Source: a virus. Taken from it: a DNA stretch of 20,370 nt. The notes under the pieces are model-generated. The model was not told where the DNA came from. It made no database searches and saw only the letters and a list, made by a program, of their open reading frames with translations. Shown piece after piece: positions 11,876 to 18,191 of this stretch (its first letter is position 1; each line of letters begins with the position of its first letter). The position numbers were made by a program, and so were the translations under genes. The stretch lies in the IMG/VR virus record IMGVR_UViG_3300046007_009406, positions 1-20,370 of that record; one strand, 5' to 3'.

Positions 11876-14167
11876 ATGCCAGACCAAAAACTCAGCCAAC
11901 TAACAGCGGCGGCAAATGTTGCCGGCTCAGATCAGCTCTACATCGTCCAGGGTGGCCAGTCCAAGCGTGCAACCGCCTCGCAGCTGCCGATCAGCACGGC
12001 AACAGCCGCAGCGCTAGCGGACAAGGACGCCAGCGGCACCGCAGCAGCTGCCATCACTGCTCACCTGGCGGCGGTCGATCACACGTCTGTAACCCTCGGT
12101 GCCACCGTGGCCGACGTGCTGGGGCTGACGGGACAGCAGCTGACGGCCGACGACCCGGGGGCAGGTGCCGATCGGCTGGTGTTCTGGGACCACTCGGCCG
12201 GGCGCCTGCGTCACCTGGCGCTGGGCTCGGGCCTGGCGATCACTGACACCACGATTGACGCAGTGGGCGGCACCGGCGGCTACCCGGCGTTTGCGGCCCC
12301 GACCGGCTTCACCGTCACCGGATCGGGAACCGCCTCTATCACGCTGTCGTTTGCCACCGGCTACGGCCTGCCCACCACGGCCAGCCAGGCCAGCTGGGAC
12401 GCGGCTGCGGGGCTGGCAGCAACGGCGATCCAGCCAACCGATAGCCGCCTGACCGATGCCCGCGAGTGGTCGGCAGCCACGGTCACGCAGGCGGCGGCAG
12501 AGGCGGGCACCGAGACGACGCGGCGGGCCTGGACGGTGCAGCGGGTCTGGCAGGCCGCGGCGGCATGGTGGCTGAGCATCACCGGCGCTACGGGTCGATC
12601 CCTGGCGGGGGCCTCTAGCCCGGCGGCAGGGCGCACAGTGCTGGAGCTGGGGACGGCGGCAACCACAGACGCCACTGCTTACGCCACGGCGGCGCAGGGG
12701 GCCAAGGCCGACGCGGCGGTGACGGCGGTCACCGGCACGGCTCCGATTGCCAGCAGCGGCGGCGTGACTCCAGCCATCTCGATCAGCGCGGCGACAACCA
12801 CGGCGGCGGGTTCGATGTCGGGAGCGGACAAGAGCAAGCTGGATTCAGTCGCCAGCGGCGCCACTGCGAACGCGACTGATGCTCAGCTGCGAGACCGCAG
12901 CACCCACACCGGCACCCAGTCAGCCAGCACCATCACGGGCCTCGCCGGCGTGGCCACCAGCGGCGCCTATACAGATCTGTCCGGACGCCCAACCCTGGGG
13001 ACTGCCGCGGCCCTGGACACAGGCACGGCAGCCGGGAACGTGGTAGCCCTGGACGGCAGCGCGCGCCTCCCAGCTGTTGACGGTTCCCAGCTGACCAACC
13101 TGCCGGGCGGCACTGGCGGTGGATCACCGGCCGGCACCGGTAGCGAGCTGCAGTTTCGATCTAGCTCCAGCGCATTTGGTGCTGTAACCGGTAGCTCTGT
13201 GGATGGATCTGGGAACATAACCCTAGGCTCCAGATTTACATCTACGGTTGCCAACGCCCTGAGTTCTTCGGCGCTTTTGCTGTCGGGAACCTGGATAACT
13301 AGCGGGGGAACGAGCACTACCACTAAGCCTGCGGTTCTAATTGAGCCTGCGGGAACTACAAGCAGCGGCTGGCCGACTGCCGGCAGTGCGTTTGGGGTTA
13401 ACTGCCCGTCTGGGTTTACTGGATGGCCTATTGCGGTTCACCAGAATGGATCGCTGAGATTTGGTATTGATCTGGGAAACAACCGTACACATATTAACAA
13501 CACGGGCACCCGGGGCGATTTTTATTTTGACAAGAGTGGTGGTGGCGGCGACCCTCGCATGGTGTTCCTAAACAGCACATCAACATTTCAATTTTTTGGC
13601 TTGACAGCGGTAACTGTTCCCGTGTTACAGTGCACTGCAACAACGTATGTGGCATCCCAAAATATTGAAACATCAATTTACGGCTATGGCATTGTTTCGC
13701 GTCGCGTAGGTGGTGCAGGTGCTGTTAATCAAATGTGGGAAGGTGGAACTAGAGGGGGGTTTGATGAGTTCAACAAAGGGCTCAGTATTCGAGCAATACC
13801 GAGGGGCACAGCACCGAGCGCAACACCGACCAATGCAACAGGAAGTGAGCTAAACCTGTTCGGTGGAGACGCCTTTACTAACGCAACAAACGCGGCCAAC
13901 GGTGGAGTCGTAACGATAAACGGTGGGATAGGGTATGGAACTGGCGTCGCTGGTAATGTCGTTGTTTGTGATCTGCGGGGATTTTTCCAGTTTGGCCGTG
14001 AGATCACCGTTGCTCAGTTGCCAGCAGCCAGCGCCACATTTAGGCGTGCGGAAGCCGTGGTAAGCGATGCGAGCTCACCAACGATTGGATCAGCCGTTGT
14101 TGGGGGTGGGTCTGCCATCGCCAAGGTGTGGTGTAATGGCAGCCAATGGACTGTTATCGGTATTTAA
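11876..14167 (+). CDS. Tail fibre / receptor-binding protein
   Basis: The protein has 763 residues. A strong ribosome-binding site GGAGGTG (11864-11870) lies 5 nt before ATG 11876. Residues 4-36 (KLSQLTAAANVAGSDQLYIV) are a typical fibre N-terminus that attaches to the tail. Residues about 60-430 are Ala/Gly/Thr-rich shaft with known fibre phrases (SAATTTAAGSMSGADKSKLD, STHTGTQSASTITGLAG, LDGSARLPAVDGSQLTNLPG). From about base 13140 (residue about 420) codon use shifts toward A/T and the protein becomes Asn/Phe/Gly-rich (NTGTRGDFYFDKSGGGG), as expected for an exchangeable tip. It ends with FRRAEAVVSDASSPTIGSAV and a final beta strand WTVIGI, a common fibre C-terminus. I see no intramolecular chaperone and no sugar-cleaving motif. 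Confidence 0.8.
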   Translation: MPDQKLSQLTAAANVAGSDQLYIVQGGQSKRATASQLPISTATAAALADKDASGTAAAAITAHLAAVDHTSVTLGATVADVLGLTGQQLTADDPGAGADRLVFWDHSAGRLRHLALGSGLAITDTTIDAVGGTGGYPAFAAPTGFTVTGSGTASITLSFATGYGLPTTASQASWDAAAGLAATAIQPTDSRLTDAREWSAATVTQAAAEAGTETTRRAWTVQRVWQAAAAWWLSITGATGRSLAGASSPAAGRTVLELGTAATTDATAYATAAQGAKADAAVTAVTGTAPIASSGGVTPAISISAATTTAAGSMSGADKSKLDSVASGATANATDAQLRDRSTHTGTQSASTITGLAGVATSGAYTDLSGRPTLGTAAALDTGTAAGNVVALDGSARLPAVDGSQLTNLPGGTGGGSPAGTGSELQFRSSSSAFGAVTGSSVDGSGNITLGSRFTSTVANALSSSALLLSGTWITSGGTSTTTKPAVLIEPAGTTSSGWPTAGSAFGVNCPSGFTGWPIAVHQNGSLRFGIDLGNNRTHINNTGTRGDFYFDKSGGGGDPRMVFLNSTSTFQFFGLTAVTVPVLQCTATTYVASQNIETSIYGYGIVSRRVGGAGAVNQMWEGGTRGGFDEFNKGLSIRAIPRGTAPSATPTNATGSELNLFGGDAFTNATNAANGGVVTINGGIGYGTGVAGNVVVCDLRGFFQFGREITVAQLPAASATFRRAEAVVSDASSPTIGSAVVGGGSAIAKVWCNGSQWTVIGI

Positions 14168-14183
14168 CTCAATCCTCAATCAA

Positions 14184-14408
14184 ATGAACTTCACAATCAC
14201 AATCCCCGAAGACCTGGTTCCCGGAATCACTGCTACAGCGTTTCGCGAATCAGAGCGACTTGGCGTAACTGTCACTCTTCAGATGGTTGTGCAGCAAGCA
14301 GCCGAAGCGGCCGCCACAAAAACAGCCCAGGATCTAATAGTGGGACGGTTTTACAAGGGCCCAATTCAACCGGAGTTCAATCAGGACGGGACTCCGTACA
14401 GCCCATGA
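14184..14408 (+). CDS. Small helical protein, unknown function
   Basis: The protein has 74 residues from ATG 14184 (MNFTITIPEDLVPGITATAF). A longer frame back to 14067 overlaps the fibre gene and begins with non-coding-like sequence, so I chose the internal ATG 16 nt after the fibre stop. The middle is one helix (TLQMVVQQAAEAAATKTAQD), followed by GRFYKGPIQPEF and a Pro-containing end. There is no membrane segment. It overlaps the next gene by ATGA and so belongs to the group of three small coupled genes at the end of the late operon. Function unknown; no good ribosome-binding site is seen. Confidence 0.6.
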   Translation: MNFTITIPEDLVPGITATAFRESERLGVTVTLQMVVQQAAEAAATKTAQDLIVGRFYKGPIQPEFNQDGTPYSP

Positions 14409-14878
14409 AAGAATCTGATCTCCTGCCGTTTTACAACCGCTTCTCTAAAATTGAAGCCTTACTAGAGGCGGTACAGTTTTCTTTGCAGGACAGCAAGCGC
14501 GAGCTTACTCGCCACCTAGAGCGCGTAGATCGGCTAGAGCTAAGGCAGCTAGAAATAGAAAGAAGGATGGTGACGGGAGAGCAGTTTAACGATTTACTCG
14601 GAAAAGTAAACGCACTCGCTGCTAATGAAACGGAGAGAATTGCAATCGCTAGAGAGCTTCAGGACCTAAAGGATGCACTAAAAGCACTAGAAAGAGATGA
14701 AGCTATAAGAAAAGGTAGCGATAAAGAGAAAAAAAACAGTGTATCGAGCTTGCAGTTTCGCATAGCGCAATCGATTGCTATTTTGGCTACACTTATTGCT
14801 TTCGGTCAAGCCGTGCTGCCCTCGCTTATCAATCAGCCAGCGCAGTTTACTCCTCCGCAGATCCAAGGCAAGCCATGA
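14405..14878 (+). CDS. Coiled-coil protein with C-terminal membrane helix (XhlA-like)
   Basis: The protein has 157 residues. Residues 5-105 form a long charged coiled coil (FSKIEALLEAVQFSLQDSKR, HLERVDRLELRQLEIERRM, ARELQDLKDALKALERDEA), followed by a basic hinge (KGSDKEKKN) and one hydrophobic segment at about 118-142 (IAQSIAILATLIAFG), then a short Pro/Gln-rich tail. This layout matches XhlA/haemolysin-type small phage membrane proteins encoded next to holins, although the protein is longer than typical XhlA. Its position after the fibre and before another membrane protein fits a lysis module, but no endolysin gene is in the window. The DNA is A/T-richer than its neighbours, with many A-runs. 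It could instead be a structural anchor. Confidence 0.5.
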   Translation: MKESDLLPFYNRFSKIEALLEAVQFSLQDSKRELTRHLERVDRLELRQLEIERRMVTGEQFNDLLGKVNALAANETERIAIARELQDLKDALKALERDEAIRKGSDKEKKNSVSSLQFRIAQSIAILATLIAFGQAVLPSLINQPAQFTPPQIQGKP

Positions 14879-15072
14879 ACAGAATTGTCACCATCGCCCT
14901 GGTTGGTTGCACTGGCCTTTCTGCCGTAGGCGCCTTTGGGGGGCCGCTCCTGTGCTCTGGACGCGGGCCGGAATGTGCGGATCGGTGGGGGGCGGCGGCA
15001 GGGGATGCCCTGAAGGCTGCAGCGCTTTTGGGCACCCTGCTGGCCACCTGCCCAGGGAGGGCTAACCCCTAG
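14875..15072 (+). CDS. Small exported or membrane protein, possible lipoprotein
   Basis: The protein has 65 residues, coupled to the previous gene by ATGA. The N-terminus MNRIVTIALVGC has one basic residue, a hydrophobic run and a lipobox-like LVGC with the Cys at position 12, so lipid modification is possible. A second hydrophobic stretch lies at about 45-58 (LKAAALLGTLLATC). Four Cys occur (12, 27, 34, 59). In a lysis group this could be an outer-membrane spanin subunit or a holin-like partner, but the sequence lacks the Pro-rich character of Rz1, so the function stays open. It overlaps the convergent minus-strand gene by 11 nt. Confidence 0.5.
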   Translation: MNRIVTIALVGCTGLSAVGAFGGPLLCSGRGPECADRWGAAAGDALKAAALLGTLLATCPGRANP

Positions 15073-15235
15073 GCCATCGAGGAGGCTCGATGCCACGGGA
15101 GCGGCAGAGGGCACTCAGGCGAGCCTGGCCCTCGGGGATGCTGCCGGCAACAACACAAATCCCGCTAGCGCAGATTCGCCACGCGACACTCCCGTTCTGG
15201 CGGGTGATCACGTCGATAGTGGGAGGATCGGTCAT
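15062..15235 (-). CDS. 57-residue protein, unknown function
   Basis: A 57-codon frame runs from ATG 15233-15235 to TAG 15062-15064 (MTDPPTIDVITRQNGSVAWR start). Its ATG overlaps the stop of the preceding 34-residue gene as ATGA. It contains a Cys pair ICASGIC, then VVAGSIPEGQARLSALCRSR and the end PPRWPRG. It is the last gene of the minus-strand operon and overlaps the end of the plus-strand operon by 11 nt. Evidence for reality is the coupling and a sensible mixed composition; no family is recognised. Confidence 0.5.
   Translation of the reverse strand: MTDPPTIDVITRQNGSVAWRICASGICVVAGSIPEGQARLSALCRSRGIEPPRWPRG
15075..15092. terminator. Hairpin at the convergent junction
   Basis: CATCGAG (15075-15081) pairs perfectly with CTCGATG (15086-15092) around a GAGG loop, three bases after the stop of the last plus-strand gene. 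It lies inside the convergent minus-strand gene. No T-run follows on the plus strand, so it is only a candidate 3' end for the late transcript. Confidence 0.3.
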
Positions 15236-15336
15236 CGCTCCATTTTCTGGTAGTCCAGCCAGAGCACCAGGGCGAACAGCGCGAATGGGGCGGAGAGCAC
15301 CACCAGGGCCGCCAGGCCTCTCAGGTTGTCAGCCAT
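15232..15336 (-). CDS. 34-residue single-pass membrane protein
   Basis: ATG 15334-15336 overlaps the preceding stop by 8 nt (ATGGCTGA) and its own TGA overlaps the next ATG. The protein (MADNLRGLAALVVLSAPFAL start) is one hydrophobic helix at about 8-27 followed by a charged tail WLDYQKMER. The hydrophobic core and the coupling at both ends argue that it is translated. Possible roles include a small membrane toxin, a superinfection-exclusion peptide or a holin-like helper; nothing in the sequence decides between them. Confidence 0.5.
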   Translation of the reverse strand: MADNLRGLAALVVLSAPFALFALVLWLDYQKMER

Positions 15337-15508
15337 CGGCCCAGCCCTCCAGTTCGTCGGCAATGGCGTGGATCCGTGCTTTGCCGCGGTGCATACTGAG
15401 CGCAGCGGCGCGGAGGGCGGTGGCAGCCAGTCGCGCCATCCGCGGCGCCTCTCGCGGAATATCGGCCGGGTCTAATACAAACGCCTGTTGCGTCAGCTCG
15501 GTCAGCAC
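15329..15508 (-). CDS. 59-residue helical protein, unknown function
   Basis: The start is GTG 15506-15508; no other usual start codon lies between it and the in-frame stop of the upstream gene. The sequence begins MLTELTQQAFVLDPADIPRE, then MARLAATALRAAALSMHRGK, and ends ADELEGWADG. The end, with GCC GAT GGC TGA overlapping ATG GCT, copies the end of the 423-residue gene upstream (RADG, also followed by an overlapping ATG GCT). I read it as a free-standing sister of the C-terminal part of that larger protein. Unassigned family. Confidence 0.5.
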   Translation of the reverse strand: MLTELTQQAFVLDPADIPREAPRMARLAATALRAAALSMHRGKARIHAIADELEGWADG

Positions 15509-15525
15509 CGCTTGCGCGGCGGGGG

Positions 15526-15770
15526 GAGAGGGGGCGGCTCATCGGTCGGCTTCCTCGTGCAACGGCAATGGCTTGGGGTGAGCCTTACCGCAATGCTCGC
15601 AAGTTGTACCAATCGGCCACCCTCTTAAGGGAACGTATCCAACCTCGCTCAGCCTGTAATGCCAGGCATGGATACCAACAAAACAAAGGATGCGGTTAAT
15701 CATTGTTGTGTTTCCCGATTCAGTCAATCTGCCGCGCTTCGGCAGCAGGGGAGAGGGGGCGGCTCATCGG
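15526..15770 (-). repeat. Repeated gene-end sequence, two identical 20-bp copies plus a variant
   Basis: GAGAGGGGGCGGCTCATCGG occurs at 15526-15545 and 15751-15770. In both, the minus strand reads an Asp/Asn-Arg codon pair and then TGA, followed by GCCGCCCCCTCTCCC. A diverged third copy at about 16206-16227 reads TCA instead of TGA, inside the 423-residue gene. The copies mark boundaries between small gene modules. Confidence 0.8.
15539..15703 (-). CDS. 54-residue putative zinc-ribbon-like phage protein
   Basis: I chose ATG 15701-15703 (MINRILCFVGIHAWHYRLSE), with GGGAAA a short way upstream, over an in-frame TTG eight codons earlier. The protein has a His/Trp/Tyr cluster at 11-15 and a CEHCGK motif near residue 38. 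It ends LPLHEEADR. The pattern of an early Cys/His group and a later CxxCGK is like very short phage proteins of the DUF1660 kind that may bind one zinc. The TGA stop lies within a 20-bp repeat shared with the neighbouring gene's end. Confidence 0.55.
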   Translation of the reverse strand: MINRILCFVGIHAWHYRLSEVGYVPLRGWPIGTTCEHCGKAHPKPLPLHEEADR

Positions 15771-15970
15771 TTGGCCTCTTCGCGCAGCATGGCCGCGAAA
15801 TAATCGGCCGAGGCAGTGGCGCTGCTGACGGGCACTTCCTGCTGGGTTTCCAGCCAGTCGGCTACAGCGCGGATCATTGCCCCATGGACCTCGGAATGGT
15901 CGGCCATGGGGTTTTCAGCCAGCTCACGCCCCTGAGCGTCGTGCATGAGCTGCCAGAGGGGTTTAGCCAT
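15764..15970 (-). CDS. 68-residue ADWL-type accessory protein
   Basis: ATG 15968-15970 overlaps the stop of the 423-residue gene by 8 nt (ATGGCTAA). The first part (MAKPLWQLMHDAQGRELAEN) is followed by a module AMIRAVADWLETQQEVPVSS and the end AAMLREEANR. This module is a sister of residues about 308-338 of the upstream protein (VIHAVADWLDTMMTTRVSAA then LRREADR). The DNA at 15849-15876 matches 16276-16303 at 27 of 28 bases, so the copy is recent or maintained by recombination. I associate such ADWL-containing proteins with cyanobacterial phage-like DNA. Their function is unknown to me. Confidence 0.6.
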   Translation of the reverse strand: MAKPLWQLMHDAQGRELAENPMADHSEVHGAMIRAVADWLETQQEVPVSSATASADYFAAMLREEANR

Positions 15971-16303
15971 CGGCCCGTCCCTCCAGCTTGGATTCCATAT
16001 CCAACCAGATGGCAACCCGCTCCCATGTGAGATTGGGGTCTGGTACCATTTTTTCCGCTGCGTCCGCTACCACGCAGAGCGCAGCGCAAGCTAATGGCGT
16101 GCAGTCAGCGCTAGGCCGCATGGTGCTAATCCGATTAGCAAGCAGCCGGGCCATCTCCTCCAATAACCCACCAGCAGGCGCGGTCAGCGAGGCGGGCTGG
16201 GCTGGAGAGAGAGCGGCTGATCGGTCGGCTTCCCTGCGGAGCACTGCAGCAGATACGCGCGTCGTCATCATGGTGTCCAGCCAGTCGGCTACAGCGTGGA
16301 TCA
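15849..16303 (-). repeat. 28-bp direct repeat encoding the AVADWL motif
   Basis: Bases 15849-15876 and 16276-16303 agree at 27 of 28 positions (plus strand begins TCCAGCCAGTCGGCTACAGC). The first copy lies in the 68-residue gene and the second in the 423-residue gene. They are long and close enough to support homologous recombination that would delete or amplify the 427 bp between them. Confidence 0.85.
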
Positions 16304-17234
16304 CGGCGCTGGCCTCATTATCGTCAACATGATCACCAGTGAAGTCGTAGATCTCCTCCGCCACCATCTCCACCAGCCCACCAGCAGGCGCAGGCGGCTG
16401 GGTGGGTTCCACCTCCTTCAGCGGATCCACTGAAGCAGCCCATTCCATAAGCCGCGAAACCACATCGGAAGCGGTGTGCCCGTCCCACGGGCGGCCGAGG
16501 TCCAGCCTGCTGGCGCCCGTGGCATTGGCAAGCGGGTAAAGGTCAACGGGAAGGTGGTAGGTCACGCTGCTCCCTCCCGGAAGCTCGGCACCGGCGATGA
16601 ACCAGTCATCGCCACCAAAACACTTCTCGCCGTCTGCGTGGCGCAAGCTGAACCAGCAATGCTGTGGCATCGCTCGCATGAGGGCGAGGAACAGGGCGTG
16701 GCGGTGTTCGTACAGCTCGGCAAAGGTGTGGTACCCATCGCTGAGCTGCGATGGGTCCACCTCCTGGCGAGGCTGGGCGCTGTGCTCGCGGCCGAGGTTG
16801 TAGACGGCGCAGAGGGCGGCAGTAGTAGACCCGTCCTGGAGTCGGCGTGTGTCGTAAAGACTCCACAGCTCCTCATCCGTGGCCACCATTTCCGGGGCGC
16901 CACGGGAATGGTCAGCTGGCCCAGCCGGATCTTCAATCTCTGGTAGGGCGGAGAACTCTACCCAAGGGCATCCGCCTGGGTTGTAGCTGTTATACCAAAG
17001 TCGCCCCTCTTCGCAGATGGCGTACTCTCGATCCCCGCAGAACGCCACGCTGGCGAACCGACGGCGGCGTTCTGTTGCCTTGTGTGGTGTCATGTCCGAC
17101 GAGGCCTCTTCCATGGCGGCAACGCGGTCGGCTACTTCAAGGAGGACACGGTAGTGCAGGGGCGAGCTTTGTTCTTCGGCCCAGCGCCGGAGTTTCTCCC
17201 ACTCGTCTGGTGTTGCCTTGTGTGGAGTGCTCAT
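15963..17234 (-). CDS. Composite accessory protein with WDGHT-type domain
   Basis: The protein has 423 residues and looks like several small phage proteins joined. Module 1 is residues 1-47 (PHKATPDEWEKLRRWAEE, LLEVADRVAAMEE). Module 2 is 48 to about 102, restarting with MTPHKATERR and containing FCGDREYAICEEGRLWYN and CPWVEFSALPEIE. Module 3 is about 165-265 and holds the DGYHTFAELYEHRHALFLAL, DDWFIAGAELPG, TYHLPVDLYPL and WDGHTASDVVSRL strings of a phage WDGHT domain. Module 4 is about 281-338 (APAGGLVEMVAEEI, AVADWLDT, LRREADR). Module 5 is 339-423 (APAGGLLEEMARLLANRIST). Repeated DNA sits at module joins. No catalytic function is known to me. The gene ends 3 nt after the dCTP deaminase stop is passed, so the two are in one operon. 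Confidence 0.7.
   Translation of the reverse strand: MSTPHKATPDEWEKLRRWAEEQSSPLHYRVLLEVADRVAAMEEASSDMTPHKATERRRRFASVAFCGDREYAICEEGRLWYNSYNPGGCPWVEFSALPEIEDPAGPADHSRGAPEMVATDEELWSLYDTRRLQDGSTTAALCAVYNLGREHSAQPRQEVDPSQLSDGYHTFAELYEHRHALFLALMRAMPQHCWFSLRHADGEKCFGGDDWFIAGAELPGGSSVTYHLPVDLYPLANATGASRLDLGRPWDGHTASDVVSRLMEWAASVDPLKEVEPTQPPAPAGGLVEMVAEEIYDFTGDHVDDNEASAVIHAVADWLDTMMTTRVSAAVLRREADRSAALSPAQPASLTAPAGGLLEEMARLLANRISTMRPSADCTPLACAALCVVADAAEKMVPDPNLTWERVAIWLDMESKLEGRADG
17073..17225 (-). repeat. 15-bp direct repeat encoding PHKAT
   Basis: TGTTGCCTTGTGTGG occurs at 17073-17087 and 17211-17225, 138 bp apart. On the minus strand both copies lie just after a Met codon (M1 and M48 of the 423-residue protein). 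This suggests that the second copy was once the start of its own gene. Confidence 0.8.
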
Positions 17235-17237
17235 TGG

Positions 17238-17855
17238 TCAAATCCTCGCGGTAACAACGATTTCACCCTGGTCCTGATATTTCCCCTGGCGGTCCTCGTA
17301 AGTGGTCTCGCAGGGTTCCCCCTCGAAGAACAGCGCTTGAACGATTCCTTCGTTGGCGTAGATTCGACAGTCGGCGCCGCTGGAGTTGCTGAACTCAAGG
17401 GTTAGGTGCCCCTCCCAGCCAGCCTCGCCAGGGGTGATGTTCGCGATCACGCCTAGGCGGGCGTAAGTGCTCTTGCCTAGAAAAATGCAGGTGATGTTGC
17501 TGGGGATCTTGAGCCGCTCCAGCGCCACGCCAAGCCCATAGGAGTGGGCTGGCAGGATGAAGTAGTCGCCGTCTTCGTCTTGATGCAGCGCCGTGGGTTC
17601 CAGGTTGTCGGGGTTGAACCGCTTGGGATTCATCACCGTGCCGGGGATGTGGCGGAAAATGAGAAACTCCTTGGGGCTCAGGCGGAGGTCGTAGCCGTAG
17701 GAGCTGATGCCGTAGGAGAGGACGGGGCGCCGTCTGTGGCCGATCGCCAAGGGATCGGGATCCAGTAACTTCACCTTCCGCACCAGGCGCGGCTCAAACG
17801 GCGCAATCATGCCGGCGGCGGCTTGTTCGCGGATCCAGCGGTCGTTCTTAAGCAT
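17238..17855 (-). CDS. dcd: dCTP deaminase
   Basis: The protein has 205 residues, starting MLKNDRWIREQAAAGMIAPF; its ATG overlaps the upstream stop by 8 nt. dCTP deaminase converts dCTP to dUTP, feeding dTMP synthesis. Family signatures are clear: SYGISSYGYDLRLSP at 47-61, LPAHSYGLGVALERLKIPSN at 101-120, GKSTYARLGV at 127-136 (Ser129 and Arg133 in the usual nucleotide-binding positions), GWEGHLTLEFSN at 146-157 with the expected catalytic Glu154, IYANEGIVQALFF at 165-177, and YEDRQGKYQDQ at 186-196. Length is normal for the family and no key residue is missing. The form resembles the cyanobacterial type. The sequence cannot tell a plain deaminase from a bifunctional deaminase/dUTPase. In a phage it would serve nucleotide supply for replication. 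Confidence 0.95.
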   Translation of the reverse strand: MLKNDRWIREQAAAGMIAPFEPRLVRKVKLLDPDPLAIGHRRRPVLSYGISSYGYDLRLSPKEFLIFRHIPGTVMNPKRFNPDNLEPTALHQDEDGDYFILPAHSYGLGVALERLKIPSNITCIFLGKSTYARLGVIANITPGEAGWEGHLTLEFSNSSGADCRIYANEGIVQALFFEGEPCETTYEDRQGKYQDQGEIVVTARI

Positions 17856-18087
17856 CGGTTTCTGGGGCGGGGGGTTCGGGGTATGGTTGCCAGTGGGTGG
17901 GCGGATGCACCTTGGATTCGGTTTTTGTTATTACACGTAAATCACAAAGCCAATACTCCGATCTTCTTGAAGTGTTCAAATTATCTGCACATCTGCCAGG
18001 TGCTACACGCCACCAATGGGTAGCGCTTGGACGATACAGTATAATTGGCCTATCTTTTGGCGCAGTCTCAATAGGTTGCCAGCTCAT
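17848..18087 (-). CDS. DUF551 family protein
   Basis: The protein has 79 residues, with start ATG 18085-18087 overlapping the preceding stop (ATGA). It shows the two hallmarks of DUF551: an N-terminal WQPIETAPKDRPIILY and a C-terminal PTHWQPYPEPP. The central part (ATHWWRVAPG, SEYWLCDLRV) varies, as usual in this family, and is A/T-richer than its surroundings. DUF551 proteins are small phage and prophage proteins without known function, usually in early-gene clusters. Its stop overlaps the dCTP deaminase start by 8 nt. Confidence 0.85.
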   Translation of the reverse strand: MSWQPIETAPKDRPIILYRPSATHWWRVAPGRCADNLNTSRRSEYWLCDLRVITKTESKVHPPTHWQPYPEPPAPETDA

Positions 18088-18191
18088 GGCCTAACCCTCG
18101 TGAGCACCACCAGTACCAACGCACCAGCGGCGGCACAGAGTGAGGTGGCGAGGATGATCGCAGCTGCGATCATCGTGCAGTCGTCAATCAT
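18084..18191 (-). CDS. 35-residue single-pass membrane protein
   Basis: The frame runs from ATG 18189-18191 to TGA 18084-18086 and overlaps both neighbours by ATGA, which fills what would otherwise be a gap of about 100 bp in the operon. The protein (MIDDCTMIAAAIILATSLCA start) has an acidic N-terminus, one hydrophobic helix at about 8-30 and a basic end TRVRP, predicting an N-out, C-in topology. A 22-bp perfect palindrome lies inside it at 18153-18174. Function unknown. Confidence 0.55.
   Translation of the reverse strand: MIDDCTMIAAAIILATSLCAAAGALVLVVLTRVRP
18153..18174. repeat. 22-bp perfect palindrome
   Basis: GATGATCGCAG at 18153-18163 is followed directly by its exact reverse complement CTGCGATCATC at 18164-18174. 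It lies in the coding sequence of the 35-residue membrane protein, where it encodes an Ala/Ile run. It could be an operator-like protein-binding site or a cruciform/hairpin in mRNA, or a by-product of the Ile-Ala codon pattern. Confidence 0.8.

Noticed and set aside
11876-14167. Diversity-generating retroelement target in the fibre tip
   Set aside because: No reverse transcriptase, template repeat or C-type-lectin-like end is visible in the window.
15090-15581. 163-codon plus-strand frame
   Set aside because: Ser/Ala/Arg-rich and without family character. The minus strand holds three tightly overlapping small genes in the same place.
16476-16946. 156-codon plus-strand frame opposite the WDGHT protein
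   Set aside because: The minus strand carries clear conserved motifs through the same bases; the plus frame has none.
17238-17855. Antiphage dCTP deaminase defence gene
   Set aside because: At 205 residues it is the plain deaminase with no extra domain, and it sits in an early phage-type operon. Nucleotide supply explains it better.
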